From positions 1-5,003 of the forward strand of contig JAUWHT010000269.1 of assembly GCA_030605745.1 (NCBI GenBank): DNA of 5,003 bases, given 5' to 3'. The notes under the pieces were generated by a model. The model was not told the origin of the DNA, ran no database searches, and was given only the letters and a program-made list of their open reading frames with translations. This DNA is from Pirellulales bacterium. GTDB lineage: Bacteria > Planctomycetota > Planctomycetia > Pirellulales > Thermoguttaceae. Both the position numbers and the translations under genes were made by a program. This document shows positions 1 through 5,003 of this stretch, in pieces (the stretch's first letter is position 1; each line of letters begins with the position of its first letter).

Positions 1-148
1 CCCGGTTCGCCAATTCCGAATTTTTGATCTTGACCAGCAGTTTACGGATGACTATATTTCGTTGTGCTAGCAGTGATTGCTGACACGCCGGTACTGCGTG
101 ACCGGTCCAAAAAACCGCAAACCTCGCCCGTGCTGAGTATACACCTGA
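1..148. other. region downstream of topA with no supported gene
   Basis: No tRNA, repeat array or convincing coding region is visible. A minus-strand 47-codon reading frame (185-42) begins at an ATG overlapping the topA stop, but its codons lack the GC-rich third positions of topA. Small symmetric elements are present: TGCTAGCA (65-72), CCGGT-N8-ACCGG (88-105) and AATTC-C-GAATT (12-22). None is followed by a T-run in the right place to act as an intrinsic terminator. Confidence 0.5.
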
Positions 149-183
149 TTTTTTCCCCTTTTTCCCCTTTCCCTTCTTCCCTC
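149..183 (-). other. homopurine tract with four G-runs just after topA (possible G-quadruplex)
   Basis: The plus strand has 35 consecutive pyrimidines. On the topA-sense strand this reads as G-runs of 3, 3, 4 and 4 separated by loops of 5, 3 and 5 nt, meeting the usual G3+/N1-7 pattern for an intramolecular G-quadruplex (core 181-155). It begins two bases after the topA stop, so it would be in the 3' untranslated RNA. Polypurine mirror-like tracts can also form triplex DNA. The pattern is seen directly; folding and function are inferred. I see no ordinary hairpin-plus-U-run terminator for topA nearby. Confidence 0.5.
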
Positions 184-184
184 A

Positions 185-2824
185 TTACACATTTTTCCTG
201 GTCGTTTTTCTGCGGGGTTTTTTCTTCGCGGGGCCTTTCTCGGCACGGATCTTCAGCAAATCGAGTGCCGACTGGAAGGTCACGTCCTCGGTGGTCGTTC
301 CGCGTGGAAGCGAGGCGTTAGTCCTGCCGTCGGTCACGTATGGTCCGTATCGGCCTTCCAACAATTGGACCGGCTTACCGGTGACCGGCGAGGGGTCAAA
401 AACCTTCAGCGGCTCCCGGCGGCTGCCGGTGCTGCGACCTCTCTTTGGCTGGGCCAGTAACTCCAGCGCCTGCTGAAGCGTCACCTCCAGCGGTGAGAGA
501 TCGTGCGGCAACGAGCGGGTCTCCTGATCGCACTTCACGTACGGCCCGTAACGCCCGTTGAACGCTACCACCGGCCGGCCGCTTTCCGGATGATTGCCCA
601 AGGTGCGCGGAAGCGACAACAGCTTCAGCGCCAGTTCCAGATCGACCTCATCGGGCGACATGCCCCTGAGCAACGAGGCGTTCTGCGGCTTTTGATCGTC
701 TTCGGTGGTACCGCGTTGCACGTAAGGTCCGAAGCGGCCGACCTTCAGAAAGACGGGTTTGTGCATATCGGGACATATCCCTAGCGGCTCGTCGGCGACC
801 GCAGCTTTATCGAGCATCTCCAAGGCCGCCTCGACGGTGAGTTCGTCGGGCGGCAGCTTCTCCGGCAGACTTGCCCGGCGCTCGCCCTGCTCGAGGAACG
901 GCGCGTACCGGCCAACGCGGACGAAAATCTCGGCCGCCTTCTTCCCCCTGCCTTTCGGCTTGCCCAGGAAAATCTGGCAGACGGAACGGGCGTCGATCTC
1001 CTCGACCTTGTTTTGCAATTGCTGTTTCAGGCCCGGGTGGGCGTTGCCGAAGTAAAACGCCTTGAGGTAATCCACGTAGCCCAACTCACCACGGCTGATC
1101 GCATCCAACTCGTCCTCCATCTCGGCGGTGAACTGGTAGTCCACCAGGTCCGGCAGATGCTCCTCGAGCAACCTTGATACCGCAAACGCGGTCCAAGTGG
1201 GCACCAGGATGTTGCTGCGCTTCAGTTTGAAGACATAATTCCGGGCGAGGATCGTGTCGATGATCGAGGCGTATGTGCTCGGCCGGCCGATCCCCATCTC
1301 CTCCAGCGCTCGGGTGAGCGAGGCTTCGCTGTAGCGGTTTGGCGGGTTGGTCGTGTGACTCTTCGGATGCAGCTTGCGGCACCTGAGCACCTCGCCGACG
1401 GACAGCTTCGGCAGGACGTCCTCCTTGTCAGCCAGTTCGGCCTCCGGATCGTCGGAGCCCTCGACGTATGCTCTGAGATAGCCGGGAAACTCGATCGTCT
1501 TGCCGCTCTGCTGGAAGACGGCCCCGTCCAACTCGACGGTAATGATAATCCGGTGTCCCCGAGCGTCGGCCATCTGGCTGGCCACCGTCCGCTTCCAGAT
1601 CAGGTCGTAGAGCTTGAATTCCTCCGCAGTCAGCTCCCCGCGGAGCGCATCGGGGAAGTCGAACGGGTGCCCCGCCGGCCGGATCGCTTCGTGGGCCTCC
1701 TGGGCATTTTTCACCTTGGTTTGATAGACGCGTGGCTTCTCCGGCAGGTACTCCTTGCCGTACTGCGAGGCGACCAGGTTACGAGCGGCCTCAACCGCCG
1801 CCGCCGCCAGACTCGTCGAATCGGTCCGCATGTACGTAATATGGCCGGTCTCGTATAGGCTCTGGGCTACCTGCATCGTGCGTCTGGCCGGGAAGCCGAA
1901 CTTGCGGTTCGCTTCCTGCTGCAAGGTGCTGGTTGTAAAGGGCGGGTACGGCCGGGTCGTGTAAGGCTTGTCCTCCAGGTTCGCCACCCGGCACCCGGCG
2001 GCCTTCAGACGTAAAACCAACTCGACGGCCTGTTTTTCGTCCAGCAGCAGCAGGTTGGGATCCTTGAGTTTTCCGGAGGCCGGATCGAAGTCGCGCCCGG
2101 TCGGAATCCTCCGCCCGCTGAGCGAAACCAATGTCGCCTCAAAGCGCTCTCCGCTGGCCTTCTCGAACGTGCCAAGTAGATCCCAGAACGTGGCCACCAC
2201 GAAGGCCATCCGCTGCCGTTCCCGCTCGATGATCAGCCGGACCGCCACACTTTGCACCCGCCCGGCGGAAAGTTTGGGCCGGATCTTACGCCACAACAGG
2301 GGGGAAACATCGTAACCATAGAGCCGGTCCACGATCCGCCGGACCTCCTGGGCTCGGACCAGGTTGGTGTCAATCCCGCGAGGCTCCTTCAGCGCCTCGC
2401 GGATCGCCTCGCCGGTGATCTCGTGGAAGACCAGCCGGTGGACCGGCACCTTCGGCCTGAGCACCTGGCAAAGGTGCCAGCTTATGGCCTCGCCTTCGCG
2501 GTCCTCGTCGGTCGCCAGGTAAAGGTCCTTGGCGTCTTTCAACAGGGCTTTCAGCTTGCGGACCTGTTGGGTCTTCTCGCGTGGGATGACGTAAACCGGG
2601 TCGAAATCCTGGTTGACGTTGACGCCCAGGTAGGCCCAGTCCTCCCCCTTGTACCTCGCCGGGATTTCCTTGGCGCCTTGTGGCAAGTCGCGGATGTGAC
2701 CGATGCTTGCCTCGATGGTGTAGCCTCGGCCAAGGAACTTGCCAATTGTGCGGGCCTTGGCAGGCGATTCGACGATCACCAGGGATTTCTTGTGTTTGGC
2801 TGAGGCTGTTTTTTTCTTGGCCAT
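185..2824 (-). CDS. topA: DNA topoisomerase I (type IA), complete
   Basis: TopA relaxes negatively supercoiled DNA in the cytoplasm by cutting and resealing one strand through a 5'-phosphotyrosine link. The 879-residue product begins with a basic tail and then a TOPRIM domain (about 14-135): IVESPAKA with Glu19, and the acidic cluster ATDEDREGEA with Asp106, Asp108 and Glu110, the metal-binding residues. Conserved core motifs follow: RRIVDRLYGY (162-171), LSAGRVQS (185-192), FTTSTLQQEA (296-305), the active site ITYMRTDS (329-336) with nucleophile Tyr331 and Arg333, EAHEAIRP (376-383) and GIGRPSTYA (511-519). The C-terminus has no Cys4 zinc finger. It has four Topo_C_Rpt-like repeats centred on GR(Y/F)(G/A)P(Y/F) at 638, 696, 757 and 824, then a Lys/Arg-rich tail (864-879). 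The ATG at 2824 is chosen because the TOPRIM motif follows within 20 residues; no Shine-Dalgarno is seen. The gene ends in tandem in-frame stops, TAA then TGA (187-182). The family call is near certain. Confidence 0.97.
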   Translation of the reverse strand: MAKKKTASAKHKKSLVIVESPAKARTIGKFLGRGYTIEASIGHIRDLPQGAKEIPARYKGEDWAYLGVNVNQDFDPVYVIPREKTQQVRKLKALLKDAKDLYLATDEDREGEAISWHLCQVLRPKVPVHRLVFHEITGEAIREALKEPRGIDTNLVRAQEVRRIVDRLYGYDVSPLLWRKIRPKLSAGRVQSVAVRLIIERERQRMAFVVATFWDLLGTFEKASGERFEATLVSLSGRRIPTGRDFDPASGKLKDPNLLLLDEKQAVELVLRLKAAGCRVANLEDKPYTTRPYPPFTTSTLQQEANRKFGFPARRTMQVAQSLYETGHITYMRTDSTSLAAAAVEAARNLVASQYGKEYLPEKPRVYQTKVKNAQEAHEAIRPAGHPFDFPDALRGELTAEEFKLYDLIWKRTVASQMADARGHRIIITVELDGAVFQQSGKTIEFPGYLRAYVEGSDDPEAELADKEDVLPKLSVGEVLRCRKLHPKSHTTNPPNRYSEASLTRALEEMGIGRPSTYASIIDTILARNYVFKLKRSNILVPTWTAFAVSRLLEEHLPDLVDYQFTAEMEDELDAISRGELGYVDYLKAFYFGNAHPGLKQQLQNKVEEIDARSVCQIFLGKPKGRGKKAAEIFVRVGRYAPFLEQGERRASLPEKLPPDELTVEAALEMLDKAAVADEPLGICPDMHKPVFLKVGRFGPYVQRGTTEDDQKPQNASLLRGMSPDEVDLELALKLLSLPRTLGNHPESGRPVVAFNGRYGPYVKCDQETRSLPHDLSPLEVTLQQALELLAQPKRGRSTGSRREPLKVFDPSPVTGKPVQLLEGRYGPYVTDGRTNASLPRGTTTEDVTFQSALDLLKIRAEKGPAKKKPRRKTTRKNV

Positions 2825-2835
2825 GTCACTGCTGG

Positions 2836-2862
2836 CGATCTGGGGAATTTAGGGGGAGATCG
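2836..2862 (-). promoter_or_regulatory. inverted repeat in the topA leader, possible mRNA hairpin
   Basis: A perfect 6-bp inverted repeat, CGATCT-N15-AGATCG, ends 11 nt before the topA ATG. In the topA transcript it could form a 6-bp stem with a 15-nt loop made of a C5 run, TAAATT and a C4 run. It occupies the place where a ribosome would contact the leader, so it could affect initiation, or it could be an operator acting as DNA. The repeat is seen directly; its role is inferred, and a 6-bp stem with a 15-nt loop is only modestly stable. Confidence 0.35.
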
Positions 2863-2957
2863 TGAGTATTTATCAGCGATTCGCCGTCCATTTCCTGAGT
2901 CGACCGGCCGGGCGCCCGATCATTGCTCGATTCGGCCCGATCCGGCACACGAATTGG

Positions 2958-2976
2958 GCCTGGAATTGTACCAGGC
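2958..2976. promoter_or_regulatory. dyad GCCTGG-N7-CCAGGC, candidate operator
   Basis: A perfect 6-bp inverted repeat with a 7-bp AT-rich spacer spans 19 bp. It lies 68 bp before the rightward ATG and directly upstream of the TTGCCA element at 2978. Size and symmetry fit a binding site for a dimeric helix-turn-helix regulator. It could also be a chance palindrome; no regulator is encoded in the window. Confidence 0.3.
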
Positions 2977-2977
2977 G

Positions 2978-3006
2978 TTGCCATCCGTACAATCGGCTTC
3001 TATTTG
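2978..3006 (+). promoter_or_regulatory. candidate sigma-70-like promoter for the SurA/PpiD-like gene
   Basis: TTGCCA (2978-2983, 5 of 6 matches to TTGACA) is followed after 17 bp by TATTTG (3001-3006, 3 of 6 to TATAAT), which would start transcription about 30 nt before the ATG. An alternative is the better -10 TACAAT (2988-2993, 5 of 6) with a poor -35, TTGTAC (2966-2971), 16 bp upstream. Either would drive the rightward gene. Both are weak matches, and planctomycete promoters often diverge from the E. coli consensus. Confidence 0.25.
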
Positions 3007-3044
3007 GGATTGCATTTGGGCGAATCCGCCTTAGAATTGCCCCC

Positions 3045-5003
3045 ATGGCCAGCCCGTTCCGCGTATTTCGCAAGCACCAGAAGGTCCTGATCGCTACCTT
3101 GGGCCTGTTGGCTATGATCGCCTTCGTGTTCCTCTCCGGCCCGGTGCTGGACAGCCTGATGTCCGGTTCCAACCGCAACCCGGTGGTGGTCGAGACCTCT
3201 GAGTACGGGAACCTGCGGGAGTCGGAACTCGACGCGCTGCGGAGACGGCGGCAGAAGGTGCTCCAGTTCCTCGGCCGAATCCAGCAGGCGGTCCTCCAGG
3301 CCGACGGCGCGGCCCAACAGGCCCGAGCCGTGGAAAACGCAATCGGCCCGGCCTCCGAACAGGCCGTCGTGGACACCTGGCTGTACGCCCAACACGCCGA
3401 ACACCTCGGCCTGGTTGTCAGCAACCACGCGGTCAACCAGTTCATCAGGACCCTGACGGAAGATCGGGTCACGTCGCACGAGTTGAAAACGATTTTCAAG
3501 AACATTGGCGTCAGGCAGAGGCAGTTTTTCGAACTGATGCGGCATGAACTGCTGGCCCTGCAGTTGCGAATGATGTTCAACGTCAGTTTGGCCGGCACAA
3601 CGCCGGCACAACGCTGGGACTATTTCACCCGCTTGAAACGTCAGGCCACCGTCGAGGTGCTGCCGGTCAAGGTGACCGATTTCCTCGGCCAGGTTCCCGA
3701 CCCGGACGAGAAGACCCTGCGAACGTTCTTCGAGAAGTACAAGGACAATTACCCGAACCCCGACTCCCCCGAGCCGGGGTTCCATCAGCCACACAAGATC
3801 GCCGTCCGGTACTTCAAGGCAGATCCCGAGAAGTTCATCGGCCCCGACGTGATCACCGACGAGGAAGTCAAGAAGTATTACGAGGAACACAAAGAGCTTT
3901 TCGATCAAATGGCGCCGAGCGAGGACGAAGAGCCCGAAGCTGTGGAGGAAAGCGAGGCAGAGAAGCTGGAAGCTGAGGAAGATAGTAAAGCCGAAAAACC
4001 GGATACCGAACAGGAAGAATTAACCCCCAAGCCATCCCAGGCCGGCAATGACAAGAAGAAGGACGACAAGCCCAAAGACCCACTGGCCGGCCGCGTGGGC
4101 GAAATGGTTCGCAGGCAGTTGGCCTACCAGAAAGTCGATGAGGTCCTCGGCCGGCTCCAGGAAAAGGTGAACCGGTACCGCAACCTGTACATCCGGTATG
4201 AAGTCGACCGGATCAAGGACAAACAGGCCAAGCCGCCGAAAAAACTCGATTTCAAGGCGATTGCCAAACAGAACAATCTAACCACCGGCAAAACCACTTT
4301 GATCTCGCAATTGGACGCCCAGGACTTCGAGATCGGGAGTTCCTACGTCGATGCCCGGATCCCGTTTGCCCTTTACGCCTTCGAGGATAATTGGCCGCTG
4401 CACCTGACGGCCACGTCGGTGGACCTACAGGGCAACCGCTACCTGTTCTGGAAGGTTAAGGACGTCAAGGAGCGGATACCCAAGTTCGAGGACCGGGGAG
4501 TTCGCCGGCGGGTGCTGCGGTCGTGGAAGACAGTACAAGGGCGAAGCTTTGCCATGAAGGAGGCCCAACGGCTGGCCGACCAGGTCCGAAAGGCCAAAAA
4601 GTCGCTCAGCGAAGCCTTTGCCGACCGGCCGGGTATCCGCGTCGTGCAGTCGCCCCCGTTCAGTTGGCTCACCCGCGGTGCCGTGCCGGCCATATCCTCG
4701 CCCGGCACGCCGCCCAGGCTCAGCCAGGTCGAAGGGGTGGATCGCCCGGGGCCCGATTTCATGCGCAAGGTCTTCAGCCTGGGAAAGGGCCAAATCGGCG
4801 TGGCGATGAACCAGCCGCAGACGGTTGCCTACGTCGTCGAAGTAACCGAGGTCAACCCGTCGGACAAGGTGTTGTGGGCACAGTTCAAAGTCGACGCCTA
4901 CAACACGTATTCAACCGTGGCCAACGAAGACAAGATGCAAACGGCCCGGGCCTGGCAGAACGAACTCAAGTCGGCCGCCGGGCTGCACTGGCAGCGCAAG
5001 CCC
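3045..5003 (+). CDS. SurA/PpiD-like membrane-anchored folding factor, 3' end cut by window
   Basis: This frame stays open for 653 codons from ATG 3045 to the right edge, so the stop lies outside. The N-terminus (MASPFRVFRKHQK) leads into one hydrophobic segment (about 14-32) with no obvious signal-peptidase site, so I predict an inner-membrane anchor with the bulk outside the cytoplasm. Residues about 100-290 resemble the helical SurA/PpiD N-terminal chaperone domain: LGLVVSNHAVNQFI (121-134), FKNIGVRQRQFFELMR (151-166) and VITDEEVKKYYEEHKELF (269-286). In PpiD, PrsA and SurA a parvulin domain normally follows; here there is a charged linker (290-345), then a predicted coiled coil (350-394). 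Later pieces, NRYLFWKVKD (464-473) and FSLGKGQIG (577-585), resemble the closing strands of degenerate PPIase-like domains. I see no cysteine. The trailing GLHWQRKP may be close to the true C-terminus. Role inferred: chaperone for exported proteins, isomerase activity doubtful. No Shine-Dalgarno precedes the ATG; no in-frame ATG, GTG or TTG lies just upstream. Confidence 0.85.
   Translation, partial: MASPFRVFRKHQKVLIATLGLLAMIAFVFLSGPVLDSLMSGSNRNPVVVETSEYGNLRESELDALRRRRQKVLQFLGRIQQAVLQADGAAQQARAVENAIGPASEQAVVDTWLYAQHAEHLGLVVSNHAVNQFIRTLTEDRVTSHELKTIFKNIGVRQRQFFELMRHELLALQLRMMFNVSLAGTTPAQRWDYFTRLKRQATVEVLPVKVTDFLGQVPDPDEKTLRTFFEKYKDNYPNPDSPEPGFHQPHKIAVRYFKADPEKFIGPDVITDEEVKKYYEEHKELFDQMAPSEDEEPEAVEESEAEKLEAEEDSKAEKPDTEQEELTPKPSQAGNDKKKDDKPKDPLAGRVGEMVRRQLAYQKVDEVLGRLQEKVNRYRNLYIRYEVDRIKDKQAKPPKKLDFKAIAKQNNLTTGKTTLISQLDAQDFEIGSSYVDARIPFALYAFEDNWPLHLTATSVDLQGNRYLFWKVKDVKERIPKFEDRGVRRRVLRSWKTVQGRSFAMKEAQRLADQVRKAKKSLSEAFADRPGIRVVQSPPFSWLTRGAVPAISSPGTPPRLSQVEGVDRPGPDFMRKVFSLGKGQIGVAMNQPQTVAYVVEVTEVNPSDKVLWAQFKVDAYNTYSTVANEDKMQTARAWQNELKSAAGLHWQRKP

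Larger units (their letters stand above)
2825..3044. promoter_or_regulatory. divergent intergenic region between topA and the SurA/PpiD-like gene
   Basis: These 220 bp separate two divergent start codons, so they must hold both promoters. Neither start codon has a purine-rich Shine-Dalgarno at the usual distance. The topA side holds a possible leader hairpin (2836-2862) and a 10-bp perfect palindrome, CGGGCGCCCG (2909-2918). The rightward side holds a 6-bp dyad (2958-2976) and weak sigma-70-like elements (2978-3006). I found no convincing -35/-10 pair for topA; the nearest AT-rich block on its strand is GATAAATACT (2874-2865), without a good -35. No coding region is supported here. Confidence 0.8.

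Noticed and set aside
88..105. CCGGT-N8-ACCGG stem as an intrinsic terminator for topA
   Set aside because: On the topA strand the T-run lies before the stem, not after it. On the plus strand an A-run follows instead of a T-run.
64..321. Plus-strand GTG-initiated frame of 85 codons
   Set aside because: It crosses the pyrimidine tract, giving a Ser/Phe/Pro-rich product, and overlaps the topA 3' end antisense. There is no coding signal.
1355..1858. Plus-strand frame of 167 codons inside topA
   Set aside because: It is antisense to the conserved topoisomerase core, including the region just after the active-site Tyr, and shows no independent motif.
2252..2803. Plus-strand frame of 183 codons inside the topA 5' half
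   Set aside because: It is antisense to the TOPRIM domain, whose conservation fully explains the sequence.
2873..3598. Second minus-strand open frame (241 codons) that could extend into the intergenic region
   Set aside because: Composition is rich in Arg, Ser and Cys, as is typical of an antisense shadow, and it conflicts with the supported gene.
3000..3908. Long minus-strand open frame (302 codons) opposite the rightward gene
   Set aside because: It lies antisense to a frame with recognisable SurA/PpiD-like domains, and its length is explained by GC-rich codon bias on the opposite strand. Its product matches no family I recognise.
4425..4793. Minus-strand frames of 122 and 109 codons near the right end
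   Set aside because: Two overlapping antisense frames opposite the supported rightward gene, with no recognisable motif.
1..5003. Defence island, CRISPR, mobile element or tRNA
   Set aside because: No repeat-spacer pattern, terminal inverted repeats, transposase motif or tRNA-like fold was seen. Both large genes are housekeeping or envelope types.

Overview
The window is a GC-rich bacterial chromosomal segment with two large genes transcribed away from each other. It looks like a planctomycete, probably of the Pirellula-type lineages. Three things suggest this: the N-terminus of the rightward protein (a short basic F-R-x-x-K motif followed at once by one membrane anchor) resembles the large SurA/PpiD-like proteins of that phylum; neither gene has a clear Shine-Dalgarno sequence; and TopA carries a Lys/Arg-rich tail. 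The lineage is inferred from recalled family patterns, since no rRNA or other marker is present.

Layout. Positions 1-184 lie downstream of topA. They hold no convincing gene, but include a 35-nt pure pyrimidine tract (149-183) whose complement has four G-runs. Positions 185-2824 (minus strand) encode a complete 879-residue type IA DNA topoisomerase I (topA), with all core catalytic motifs and four C-terminal glycine-aromatic repeats in place of Cys4 zinc fingers. Positions 2825-3044 are a 220-bp divergent intergenic region with two inverted repeats, one in the topA leader and one near the probable promoter of the rightward gene. From 3045 to the right edge (plus strand) runs an incomplete gene for a membrane-anchored SurA/PpiD-like folding factor of at least 653 residues. 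It lacks a visible parvulin catalytic core and contains a 56-residue highly charged linker.

Function. TopA relaxes negative supercoils in the cytoplasm. The rightward protein is predicted to sit in the cytoplasmic membrane with its bulk outside the cytoplasm, probably as a chaperone for exported proteins. The two genes share an intergenic region but no obvious pathway. Divergent arrangement could couple the rightward promoter to local supercoiling, which is inference only.

I see no mobile element, CRISPR array, tRNA, rRNA, toxin-antitoxin or defence system here. The items most worth a second look are the parvulin-less architecture of the rightward protein, the G-run tract directly after topA, and the hairpin in the topA leader.
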